Shown here piece by piece: positions 5,463-14,348 of a stretch of 45,870 bases of DNA. The notes beneath the pieces were generated by a model. It saw nothing but the letters and a program-made list of their open reading frames with translations. It had not been told where the DNA came from and did not search any database. The stretch covers positions 1-45,870 of the forward strand of contig NZ_JAAMQJ010000040.1 of the NCBI RefSeq assembly GCF_013523125.1. Reading direction: 5' to 3'. The translations under genes and the position numbers were made by a program. Position 1 is the first letter of the stretch, and each line of letters opens with the position of its first letter. The DNA is from Pseudomonas entomophila (GTDB taxonomy: Bacteria; Pseudomonadota; Gammaproteobacteria; Pseudomonadales; Pseudomonadaceae).

Positions 5463-8400
5463 ATGATCAGTACGTCGCACCTTGCGTTCATCGAACAGCG
5501 CCTCCCTACCTGGTTGCAGGCCGCCACGCCCGCACAACGCCGCCAACTGCGTGAACGCACGCTGGCGAGCCATCGTGCGACAAGGGCCGTTTCGGCCGCC
5601 TTGTCGCCACTTCAAAGCATCGACAGGTTCTGTCGCCCCCTGCTGCAGGACGCCCTCGTACGGTGGTTCCCAGACGTGTCCTTGCCCCCGCTGGACGAAG
5701 GCAAGGTGTGGCACCACGACCGCAAGGTTGCCCGCTCGTGGTTCGAAACGGCCCTGCAAGCTGTCGAGGCCGATGCCCGTCTCACCCTGTATGCCAACGA
5801 ACAGGCCAGCGATCCCCTGCCACTGGATACCCGGCGCTTCATCAGTGGCCTGCGCAACCTGGACCTGGGCCAGCGCTATCGATACCACCTGACGGACATC
5901 GTCGATCACGACGCTTTCCGGGGGCTGTTGCGCGCCCAGGACCACGCGGCGTTCGCCGCCGACGTGACCGTGGCCACCTTGCAGCAGCGCCTCGATGCGA
6001 CCGGCGTGGCCATGGCCGAGGCCCTGCTGTCCGGCTCGTCGACCGTGGAGCAGGCCAATGGCAACCGACGCAGCCTGGTCTGCAGCCGTCTGACCCTGGC
6101 CGACACTGACTTGCGGGGTCCGTTGCTGGTGTCGCTGGCACCCCAGGATACGGTCGAGCCTTGTCTGCTCTATCTGCCAGGCCACCCCAGCGCGCCTCTG
6201 CGCCAGTACGCCTCGCACCAGGCAGCGGCGACTGCCCTGACCCGATTGATGTGGCGCGCCAAGGAGCGCGAGTTCTTCTGCCGCTACGTGACCCAGGCCG
6301 AGCGTGTACGGTTTGCCGACAACCTGCGTACAGCGCTCTATCCGCTTTACCCCTACGACCGCTTGCTGAGCCATCCCCCCGTGCTGGAGCAGGGCCAGCG
6401 CATCAGCTGGATGAAGCGTCTGTTTCCCGCACCTGGCGCGCTCTATCAGGCCACGCTGGACAAGAACGCCCGCCTGTCGATGCAGGCGACCCCTTGGCGG
6501 GGAGACTGCTTCGACGCCAGGGCGCGTACTCAGGTGGAAGGCTTGATCCTGGATGCGGCGAGCGTCGCAGTGCCGGTCGCACAGCGCGATGCAGATGCGC
6601 AATGGGCATTGATCGAGCGTTGGCTAGGCCTCGGACTGTCGATCCTCAACCTGGCCGCGCTGGTGGTGCCTGGATTGGGCGAGGTGATGCTGGTAACCGG
6701 TGGTGCCCAGTTGGTCGACGAATTCCTCGAAGGCGTCGAAGCGGCCAGCGATCAGGATGCCGAAGCGGCGCTGTCGCATCTGTTCGACGTGCTCGAAAAC
6801 CTGGCCCTGATCGCCACACTGGGCGCTGCATCCACTGTCAGCGAACCGATCGGGCTGCTACATGACTGGGTACCGGTCGGCAGGGCCTCGTCGACGAAAC
6901 TCTGGCCTGGCAACCTCGAGCCGTTCACCTACCCTGGGGGCTGGCCAAGCGAGGCCCCGCCCTTGTCGCCTAGCCCCGTGCACTGGGAAGGCCAGCAGTG
7001 GATCGGGATCGACGGCCAGGCCTACCGGGCAGCGCCTGCGCCAGAGGGCAGCTGGCGCCTGGGGCATCCGCAAGACCCGGGCCATCGACCTGTGCTGCGC
7101 CAGCACAGAGACGGGTATTGGCTACTGGCCCATGAGCGCCCCCTGGGCTGGAAAGACCCACAGCTGCTGCGCAGGGCCGCGCCCTTGCCCCTCGAGCTCG
7201 AACCGTCCGCTCGACTGCGCGCCCTGCGCTGCAGCGGCTACGATGCCGCCCAGGTTCGCCAAGCAATCACGGATCATCAGCCCTTGCCCGCCTTGTTGCT
7301 CGACACGCTCGAGGCGTTTGGGGCGACACTGCCCGAGCCGCTGCCTCGCGCTGACGAAGCGCCTTTGGCACGCGCCTTCTCTGGCCTGACGCCGCGGGCG
7401 CGCCAGGCCCTTCTCGCCCAGGCCCGGCCCGCCGACCTGGCCCGTCTGCACGACACTCAGCGCGTCCCCCTGGCCTTGGCCGAGGCCGCACGACTGCACC
7501 TGCGCGAAGGGCGCCTGAGCCGCGCCTTGACCGGGTTCTACCTGGAAACCGCCATGGCCGATCGCGATACCTTGGTCTTCGCCACGCTACCCCGCTTGCC
7601 AGGCTGGCGCTCGGATGTCCAACTGCGGCTGGTGGAGGACGGCCAGGTCCTGGAAACCACGGCGGCGTCCTCAGGCCCCACCAAGACGCTGATCCGTCGC
7701 GACGCACGGTATCAACCCTACGATGAGCACGGCCAACCCCTGCTCGGCCCGACCGATCTGTTCCAGGCAGTGTTGCACGCACTGCCAGACAGTGCGCGTG
7801 ATGCCCTGGGCGTGCAGATCCACGAGGCCGACGGGTTGCGCGAGCGCCTGTTCGACCAGGCCGCGAGTCACCGGGAACGCAGCGCGCAAGACTTGGGCAT
7901 GGCCACGGTCCGACCTTGGTTCCGTTCGCCGTCGAGGCTACCCGGCCATCCAGGCACAGGCTACGTCCTCAGCGGTCGCGGGACACACGGCTGGCTGACG
8001 GGCGACGAACTGTTCGAGCAACTGTTTCCCGCCAACCCCGAGACCGACCGTGCCACGCTTCGGGCGATCCTGCAGCATGAAGCCGGCCCGCAGGCAGGCG
8101 CCTTCACGCGTTTGATGGTGCGCTTGCAAGGCGAATACCAGCGACTGGACGAGGCGCTACAGACCTGGACCTCCGAAGAGACAGGGGTAGAACCCGAGGC
8201 GCTGGCGCAGCGACAGGCCGCGCGCGACAGCGTTGCACAGAGTATTCGAGGTGCCTGGCGTCGCGAGTCGGTCGGCTATGGCCTGGGGTCGCAGCAGCAG
8301 GTACGGATGCAGCTCAATGCGTACGCTGCCGGCGGACTGCCGACGCTCCCCGATCCGCTACCTTGGGTGAGGTATCTGGAGCTGACCGGCCTGATCGACA

Positions 8401-10286
8401 CGACCACTGCCCACCTGAACGACTTCCTCCAGGCCTTTCCACGGCTTCGGTTGCTCGATCTGAGCGGCAACGCGCTCAGGGCGCTTCCACAGCGCCTGGG
8501 CGAGCTGCGTGAGCTGGAGAGCCTGAACCTGTCGGAAAACAACCTTGTGCTCGATAACGAGCGTGACCTGGGCATTCTTCTGAATCTGCAGTCGCTCCAG
8601 AGCCTTGGCCTGACCGACGCGCTGTCGGACCTGTCGCCGACCACCCTGCAGCGGCTGGCTCGGCTGCCGGCCTTGCGCCTGCTGAACGCCGACCTCAACG
8701 AACTGGTGCTGGGCCCGGCCCACTTCCAGGCGCTGCAACAATGGCCTGCGCTGGAAGAGTTGCACCTGGGACAGAACCAGATCACGCTCGACCCCCCGAC
8801 CCGTCAAGCCCTGGCAGGCCTCAACCGCCTGACACGCCTTTCGCTGTACGAAAACCCCCTCGACCTGCCACCCGACCTGACCGGCTGGACACGCCTTCGT
8901 CAACTCGACCTTGAACAGACAGGTATCGTCGAATGGCCACCCGGCTTGCTCGGCTTGCTCGATCAACGCCCTTTGGTGCTGCGCGTGCTGGACATCGGCC
9001 GCAACGGCCTGACCGAAGTGCCTCCATTGGCGCATACGGCACTGGCCGAAGCCATGCATGCCAATGACCCCGACCTCTATGTCGCCACGGGCCCCAATCC
9101 CTGGAGCGAACAGGCGCTGATATTCCTGAGGGAAGCGGGACTGGAGGCGCCCCCCGCCGTGCCTGCGCACGGCGACTGGTACAGCGACTGGCCCGAGCCG
9201 CTGCGCCAGCATGTCATCGGCACCCTGGCCGATGCGCAGTGGCAGCCGTTGTACGCCCTGTTCGAACGGCTGACCTACACCCACGACTACCAGCACAACC
9301 CCATCGCCATGCGTATCAGGATGTCGCACATCGTGCAGACCCTTTCCCGCGAAGCCACTGTCGACGCACCGGCCTGGGGGCTCGCGCAATTGCACCAGGA
9401 CATCAACGAACGGCTGGTCGATGCGGGGCAGGCGTGCGTCGACCAGGGCAGCCTGTTGTTCCAGGACATCGAGACCGAGGTCACGACCTGGGAAGTGGTC
9501 AATCGGGCGCAGGCCGATGCGAACCATGAACGAATCGCGATCGACAGTGCGGGCGCCCTGTACCGTCAACGCCTGCTCGAGGAGCGGATCGGTGCGCTCT
9601 ACCAGGCCCGCGTGGCACGGCGCCACGCGCTGGCAGACGCGACCGACGAGACAGGCCGAGCAGCGGCGCCGGCCCTGCACCCTGACGACGACCTGGACGA
9701 CGCCGCACTGAGCGAACCGGACTACCTGCTCGACGAGTTGGAAATGGCCCTCTATGCACGCATACACCTGCAAACGCGCTTGCGCCTGCCCCCGCAGCCC
9801 CGCGAGATGAGCTTCGGTTACCTGGCCCGGTTGAGCGAGCCGACCCTGGAGCGCCTGACGCGTGCCGTGCAAGACCTGGCCACTGGCGAACGCGTGGCCG
9901 AATGGGCCGCCACCCAACGGTTCTGGCAGGCCTGGCTGCGCCGACTGTACCCCCAGCGCTTCACGCAATTCGCCCACCGCTGGGAAGGCGCCTCGGTGTA
10001 CTTCGACCACCTCAGCGAAGCAGGGCCAGGCACCGGTCGCTATGCAGGGCCGGAGGTGCCCGATGCCTACATCGCGGCCCTGGAACAGGCCTTCGCAGAG
10101 GTTCCAGGCCTGGCCTGGCGCCAGGATGGCGCCGTGCAGAACGTGGATCTGGTGTCCGGACGCTTCGCCAGCGAAGGCGCGATCTACCAGCAGGCGGCGC
10201 AGCTGTTGTTGACCAGTCGCGCCGCAGATGAAGCGGCGCTGTATCGTACCTTGAGTCAAGCCCTGGGCCACGCGTACACACCGTAA
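5463..10286 (+). CDS. Giant LRR protein with C-terminal NEL (IpaH/SspH-type) E3 ubiquitin-ligase domain and toxin-like N-terminus
   Basis: 1607 residues, with AGGAG nine bases before the ATG. The N-terminal ~950 residues resemble the DUF6543/dermonecrotic-toxin-like regions of large Pseudomonas effectors. They include hydrophobic stretches at about 387-410 (WLGLGLSILNLAALVVPGLG) and 440-457 that could be membrane-active. Leucine-rich repeats run from about 965 to 1200 (LDLSGNALRALPQRL, LNLSENNL, LHLGQNQI). The NEL-like domain (about 1220-1550) contains C1325 in a C-V-D motif followed by a helical LLFQDIE stretch. This is the CxD arrangement that carries ubiquitin in IpaH/SspH ligases. No signal peptide is present and no secretion or immunity gene is adjacent. 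It stands alone between folD and a convergent MFS gene. Role: probable host-directed (insect, plant or protist) ubiquitin-ligase toxin; delivery route unknown. Confidence 0.85.
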   Translation: MISTSHLAFIEQRLPTWLQAATPAQRRQLRERTLASHRATRAVSAALSPLQSIDRFCRPLLQDALVRWFPDVSLPPLDEGKVWHHDRKVARSWFETALQAVEADARLTLYANEQASDPLPLDTRRFISGLRNLDLGQRYRYHLTDIVDHDAFRGLLRAQDHAAFAADVTVATLQQRLDATGVAMAEALLSGSSTVEQANGNRRSLVCSRLTLADTDLRGPLLVSLAPQDTVEPCLLYLPGHPSAPLRQYASHQAAATALTRLMWRAKEREFFCRYVTQAERVRFADNLRTALYPLYPYDRLLSHPPVLEQGQRISWMKRLFPAPGALYQATLDKNARLSMQATPWRGDCFDARARTQVEGLILDAASVAVPVAQRDADAQWALIERWLGLGLSILNLAALVVPGLGEVMLVTGGAQLVDEFLEGVEAASDQDAEAALSHLFDVLENLALIATLGAASTVSEPIGLLHDWVPVGRASSTKLWPGNLEPFTYPGGWPSEAPPLSPSPVHWEGQQWIGIDGQAYRAAPAPEGSWRLGHPQDPGHRPVLRQHRDGYWLLAHERPLGWKDPQLLRRAAPLPLELEPSARLRALRCSGYDAAQVRQAITDHQPLPALLLDTLEAFGATLPEPLPRADEAPLARAFSGLTPRARQALLAQARPADLARLHDTQRVPLALAEAARLHLREGRLSRALTGFYLETAMADRDTLVFATLPRLPGWRSDVQLRLVEDGQVLETTAASSGPTKTLIRRDARYQPYDEHGQPLLGPTDLFQAVLHALPDSARDALGVQIHEADGLRERLFDQAASHRERSAQDLGMATVRPWFRSPSRLPGHPGTGYVLSGRGTHGWLTGDELFEQLFPANPETDRATLRAILQHEAGPQAGAFTRLMVRLQGEYQRLDEALQTWTSEETGVEPEALAQRQAARDSVAQSIRGAWRRESVGYGLGSQQQVRMQLNAYAAGGLPTLPDPLPWVRYLELTGLIDTTTAHLNDFLQAFPRLRLLDLSGNALRALPQRLGELRELESLNLSENNLVLDNERDLGILLNLQSLQSLGLTDALSDLSPTTLQRLARLPALRLLNADLNELVLGPAHFQALQQWPALEELHLGQNQITLDPPTRQALAGLNRLTRLSLYENPLDLPPDLTGWTRLRQLDLEQTGIVEWPPGLLGLLDQRPLVLRVLDIGRNGLTEVPPLAHTALAEAMHANDPDLYVATGPNPWSEQALIFLREAGLEAPPAVPAHGDWYSDWPEPLRQHVIGTLADAQWQPLYALFERLTYTHDYQHNPIAMRIRMSHIVQTLSREATVDAPAWGLAQLHQDINERLVDAGQACVDQGSLLFQDIETEVTTWEVVNRAQADANHERIAIDSAGALYRQRLLEERIGALYQARVARRHALADATDETGRAAAPALHPDDDLDDAALSEPDYLLDELEMALYARIHLQTRLRLPPQPREMSFGYLARLSEPTLERLTRAVQDLATGERVAEWAATQRFWQAWLRRLYPQRFTQFAHRWEGASVYFDHLSEAGPGTGRYAGPEVPDAYIAALEQAFAEVPGLAWRQDGAVQNVDLVSGRFASEGAIYQQAAQLLLTSRAADEAALYRTLSQALGHAYTP

Positions 10287-10296
10287 CGAGCACGAC

Positions 10297-10323
10297 CCGG
10301 TGGCCGGGTCTCCAGGCCACCGG
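10297..10323. terminator. Hairpin between convergent NEL protein and MFS genes
   Basis: Perfect 9-bp stem CCGGTGGCC (10297-10305) / GGCCACCGG (10315-10323) with a 9-nt loop, placed in the 45-nt gap between two convergent genes. Likely a bidirectional terminator, although neither side has a long U-tract. Confidence 0.55.
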
Positions 10324-10331
10324 ACTGGCTG

Positions 10332-11528
10332 TCAGCCGGCCCGTAGCGTGCGCAGACGCGGTACCGCGCACATAGCCAGCAGCAACAGCACCGACACTCC
10401 GCAGAACGCCTCGACCAGCCCGGTCCAGTGCGCCACGTAACCGATCAGTGCAGGGCCGAGCAGCACGCCGAGGTAACCGCAGATGCTGACGGCAGCCACG
10501 GCCGACTGCACCGGCATCACCTGCTGGCGGCCGACCAGGGTGAACAGCGCCGGCACCACGTTGCCGACCGCCAGGCCTGCGATGAACAGCCCCAGCAACA
10601 CGCCGACCAAGCTCTCGCACAAAGCGGTGACCGCCACGCCCAAGGCGGTGAAGACGAAGCCGACCACCAGTATCCTGAGTTCGCCGAAACGCGCCACCAG
10701 TCGGTCGCCCACCAGGCGGATCGCCGTCATGGCCAGGGCGAACACGGCGTAACCGACCCCTGACAGCGAGACGTCGACCTGCTTTTCCTGGGTCAGCAGC
10801 ACCGCCCCCCAGTCCAGCATGGCGCCCTCGCTGAGAAAGCAGATCAAGATCAGCACGCCCAACGTCAGCACGATGCCCCTGGGCACAGCCAGCAACACGC
10901 CGCCTGGGCTGGCAGCCGTGCGCAGGAACCCCGGCACGGCCACCGCCAGGCACACCAGCACGACGGCAGCGGCACTCAACGTCGAGGCACCCAGCCCCAC
11001 GCCACTGGCGATCAGGCCCGCCATGCTGCTCGCGCCGACCAGCCCGCCGACACTGTAGAGCCCATGGAAACCCGACATCAGTGGTACACCGGCCGCATCC
11101 TGCACCGCCATCCCATGAATGTTGGCAGCGACATCGATGGCGCCCACGGCAGCGCCGAACACCAGCAGGCACACCCCCAAGGCCAGGGGCGTGGACAACA
11201 CCGAAAGCAGCGGCAGGATCAGCAGCAGGCACAGTGCACCGGTCACGATCACCGGCTTGGCGCCGACCCGCGCACAGCACGCTCCCGAGGCAGGCATGCC
11301 GATCACCGCCCCCAGCCCCAGGCACAGCAGGATGTGCCCCAGCGTCGCCGCATCGGCCCCGATGCGGGCCTGGACGAAGGGCACCAACGGCGCCCAGCAG
11401 GACAAGGCGAACCCGGCGATGAAGAACGACAGGCGTGTCGCGCGCTTGCCGCCCTGGACCGCACGCGCGCCCACGGTATCGTCTGCCTGCCTGGGCACGG
11501 CAGGCTCTGCGTGTTCGAAGCGACTCAT
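10332..11528 (-). CDS. Major facilitator superfamily transporter (YbjJ-like)
   Basis: 398 residues with about 12 hydrophobic segments; the first begins near residue 33 (LSFFIAGFALSCWAPLVPFVQARIG). The A-motif-like loop of other MFS families is degenerate. Features such as GAAVGAIDVAANIHG, SGFHGLYSVGGLVGA and LSEGAMLDWGAVLL resemble the YbjJ/FucP-like branch, whose substrates are mostly unknown. An efflux or sugar-uptake role cannot be decided. A good AGGAGGG lies just before the ATG at 11528. It is transcribed towards the NEL gene and divergent from endA. The polar N-terminal 30 residues are not conserved-looking. Confidence 0.8.
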   Translation of the reverse strand: MSRFEHAEPAVPRQADDTVGARAVQGGKRATRLSFFIAGFALSCWAPLVPFVQARIGADAATLGHILLCLGLGAVIGMPASGACCARVGAKPVIVTGALCLLLILPLLSVLSTPLALGVCLLVFGAAVGAIDVAANIHGMAVQDAAGVPLMSGFHGLYSVGGLVGASSMAGLIASGVGLGASTLSAAAVVLVCLAVAVPGFLRTAASPGGVLLAVPRGIVLTLGVLILICFLSEGAMLDWGAVLLTQEKQVDVSLSGVGYAVFALAMTAIRLVGDRLVARFGELRILVVGFVFTALGVAVTALCESLVGVLLGLFIAGLAVGNVVPALFTLVGRQQVMPVQSAVAAVSICGYLGVLLGPALIGYVAHWTGLVEAFCGVSVLLLLAMCAVPRLRTLRAG

Positions 11529-11640
11529 GAACCCTCCTGGTCAATGAAATGGCGAAACAGGTCAGACCCTGAAAAGCCGCCGACGTTGGATATCCCTTCA
11601 GGGAAAATGCTCCCCCTGTGCCTCACCTGCTCTGACAGCC

Positions 11641-11667
11641 TTGGGGGAAACGGTTTGTGCGTATAAT
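11641..11667 (+). promoter_or_regulatory. Candidate sigma-70 promoter of endA
   Basis: A perfect TATAAT at 11662-11667 lies about 33 bp before the endA ATG. The best -35 match is TTGGGG at 11641-11646 (15-bp spacing), which is weak. The -10 alone makes this a credible start region. Confidence 0.5.
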
Positions 11668-11699
11668 CCGCGCTCCATTCCCTGCCCTTGCCCGTGACC

Positions 11700-12665
11700 A
11701 TGACCCGATTGCTGTACGCCCTGACGCTGCTCCTGTCCCTCGTCACCAGCGCGCATGCCGCGCCTCCTGCCACCTTTGCCGAAGCCAAGGTCGTGGCCAA
11801 GCAGAAGATCTACTTCGACCAGGGCAACAGCGCCACCGGCGAGCTGTACTGTGGCTGCAAGTGGACCTGGGTCGGCAAGTCGGGGGGCCGGATCGACGCG
11901 CAGTCGTGTGGCTATCAGACCCGCAAACAGCAGAACCGTGCCGAACGCACCGAGTGGGAACACATCGTCCCGGCCTGGACCTTCGGCCATCAACGCCAGT
12001 GCTGGCAGAACGGCGGCCGTGCGCACTGCGTCGACGCCGACCCGGTGTTCCGTGCCATGGAAGCCAACCTGTTCAACCTGTACCCCGCCGTGGGCGAGGT
12101 GAACGGTGATCGCAGCAACTTCAACTACGGCATGGTCGCCGGCGCCGCATCGCAGTATGGGCAATGCCCCACCAAGGTGGACTTCCAGCAGCGCGCCGCC
12201 GAACCCCGCGATGCGGTCAAAGGGCTGGTGGCACGCACCACGTTCTACATGTTCGATCGCTACAAGCTGAACATGTCGCGCCAGCAGCAGCAGCTGTTGA
12301 TGGCCTGGGACACGCAGTACCCGGTCAGCGCCTGGGAAAAGCAGCGTAACCAGCGCATCGCCGCGATCATGGGCCACGCCAACCCCTTCGTGACCGGTGA
12401 GCGGCACTGGACGCTGGGCTACAAGCCGGTCGGCGATGGCCTGGTGGACGCTTCGACCCCGGCTGCGCGTCCGGCCAAGGCCGACGGCGCGCCTGCGGCC
12501 GCGACTGGCTCGGGCGACATCCAAGGCAACCGCAAGAGCCTGCTCTATCACCTGCCGTCGGGTTGCCCGAGCTATGGCAAGGTGGCCGAAAAGAACCTGA
12601 CCCGCTTCATCACCGAGGCCCAGGCCCAGGCCGCTGGCTACCGCAAGGCCGGCAACTGCAAGTGA
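11700..12665 (+). CDS. endA: Secreted endonuclease I with C-terminal extension
   Basis: 321 residues from the ATG at 11700; an in-frame TTG at 11688 is not needed. A Sec signal peptide (MTRLLYALTLLLSLVTSAHA, cleavage near residue 20) directs it to the periplasm or outside. The mature part is the endonuclease I / Vvn fold, with Cys pairs (CGC, C70, C101, C110), E87-H88 in TEWEHIVPA as metal/catalytic residues and the NLFNL...NGDRSNF helix. It cleaves DNA, and probably RNA, non-specifically. After a Pro/Ala linker (about 250-270) comes a ~50-residue module (YHLPSGCPSYGKV...AGYRKAGNC) seen in other secreted nucleases and absent from E. coli EndA. It has its own promoter and is convergent with the broken nuclease gene. 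Confidence 0.9.
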   Translation: MTRLLYALTLLLSLVTSAHAAPPATFAEAKVVAKQKIYFDQGNSATGELYCGCKWTWVGKSGGRIDAQSCGYQTRKQQNRAERTEWEHIVPAWTFGHQRQCWQNGGRAHCVDADPVFRAMEANLFNLYPAVGEVNGDRSNFNYGMVAGAASQYGQCPTKVDFQQRAAEPRDAVKGLVARTTFYMFDRYKLNMSRQQQQLLMAWDTQYPVSAWEKQRNQRIAAIMGHANPFVTGERHWTLGYKPVGDGLVDASTPAARPAKADGAPAAATGSGDIQGNRKSLLYHLPSGCPSYGKVAEKNLTRFITEAQAQAAGYRKAGNCK

Positions 12666-12696
12666 GCTAGCCGGCGACCTGCCCCACCGACTCGGG

Positions 12697-14149
12697 TCAC
12701 CCGTGGGGAATCTCGATTCGCACCTGCCGGCCCGCCTGCTGGTAATGCCGGTGCAACAGCTCGGCCAGGCACTGCTTGGCCTGCAATTCCCCATGGATCA
12801 AGCGGATTTCCGTCGGCCACTGTGCCATGCGCGTCACCCACCCGACCAGGTCCGCCTGGTCGGCATGGGCCGAATAGCCCCCGACGCTGTCGATGCCCGC
12901 CCGGATGTCGACGCGCTCGCCGTCCAGCAACACGTAACCGCCCTCGGGACCATAGGTCTGGATGTCATGCCCTGGCGTGCCCTTGACCTGATGCCCGACG
13001 AACACCACGTTGTGCCGTGGATCGCCCAGCAAGGTCTTCAGGTAGCGCACGATCCGCCCCCCCGGCACACATGCCGTTGCCGGCGATGACGATGGCCGGG
13101 CGCGCGCTATCGGCCAGGTGCCGGACGATGCGTTCATGCTCGGCGTGGTCATCCACGATCACCAGCTGCCTGAACGAAAACGGCCTGCGGCCTTCCTGCT
13201 CCACCCGCTGACGGGCCGGTTCATCCCAGAAGTCGCGCAGTTCTTTGTAGACCTGGGTGAAGCGTCCGGCCAGAGGGGAATCGAGGATGATCGGGATCTC
13301 CGGCCAGTCGATGTCCGGCGCCGTGCTCGCCGTGTCGCGGGCCGGACCCGGTGCCTCGGCGGCCGCACAGCGTTCGTGCAGGATGGCTTCCAGTTCGTAG
13401 AGCAGGTCCTGGGTGCGGCCGATGCAGAACGACGGGATCAGCACCGTGCCTTGGTCGGCCAAGGCGCGTTCGATGACCGTCTGCAAGCGCTCGCGCCGAT
13501 GGCGGCGGTCTTCGTGGCAGCGGTCGCCATAGGTGCTTTCCAGGATCAGCAGGTCGGCCTGTTCGGGCGCTTCCAGGTCCGGCAGAAGCGGCGAATGCGA
13601 GGCGCCCAGGTCGCCGCTGAAGACCACCCGCTGCTGCGCGTCCGGGTCGGTGAACTGCAGTTCCACGTAGGCCGACCCCAGCACATGGCCGGCCGGTTGC
13701 AGACGCAGCTGGCAGCCCTTTGTCGGGGCGTCGTGCAAGGTGAACCAGGTGCCGTAGGGCAAGGCGATGATGCGCTGTTCGATGACCTTCAGGTAGCGCT
13801 CCAGCGCCTCGGGATCACGGCTGATCGCCAGGCGAAACGCGTCTTCCAGCACGATCGGCAGCAAACGGGCCGACGGTTCGCTGCACAAGATGGGCCCGTC
13901 GAAGCCAGCCGCCAACAGGTTGGGGATGCGCCCGACATGGTCGAGGTGCACATGGGTCACGATCAGTGCCTTGATCCCGTCGACGGGAAAGCCCAGAGCC
14001 AGGCGATCCTCCTCGTCATCGCCGTGGTCTGCCCCCTGGAAGGCACCGCAGTCGATCAGCACACTGTGCTCGGCATCGAGCCAGAGCTGGTGGCAGGAAC
14101 CGGTCACGCCTTCGTGACCACCACGGTGAACGAGCGTGGGAGACGTCAT
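12697..14149 (-). pseudogene. Cft2-family metallo-beta-lactamase RNA nuclease, split by a +1 frameshift
   Basis: Two abutting reading frames make one protein of about 483 residues. The upstream frame (start ATG 14149, AGGAA upstream) has the MBL metal motif T-H66-V-H68-L-D70-H71 and later motifs GHVLGSAYVEL, FSGDLG and LESTYGDR, plus the beta-CASP start (IPSFCIGRTQDLLYEL). It loses frame at GNGMCAGG. The other frame continues the expected GGRIVRYLKTLLGDPRHNVVFVGHQ...SAHADQADLVGW to 12697. The shift falls at a run of seven C (13057-13063; G on the coding strand); six would restore the frame. Intact relatives are CPSF73-like exo/endoribonucleases. Either the gene is inactive, phase-variable, or this is an assembly/sequencing error. 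Confidence 0.85.
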
Positions 14150-14348
14150 CGGGTTTCCTTGGCCGGCGCCCTGCGCTGGCAGTAACCTGCGGTTGAGGGT
14201 GCGTGCCAGCCTTGCGCCCTGGAGAAGCGTTCGGCCCGCTGGCAGGGCGCAAGTTTCCACGCCTCGCACCGGGATCGGCCCAACGGTCGATGCGATGGAA
14301 CACGGCGGCCTCTGCGTCCTCAGACGACCATACCCACAGGAGAACAGC

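Noticed and set aside
5463..10286. Type III secretion locus around the NEL protein
   Set aside because: No apparatus, chaperone or regulator genes occur in the window; neighbours are folD, MFS and endA.
8358..11544. Long minus-strand open frames (500-640 codons) across the NEL gene and the MFS gene
   Set aside because: They run antisense to, or out of frame with, genes having clear families, lack start signals, and have Gln/Arg/Gly-rich low-complexity translations typical of GC-rich shadow frames.
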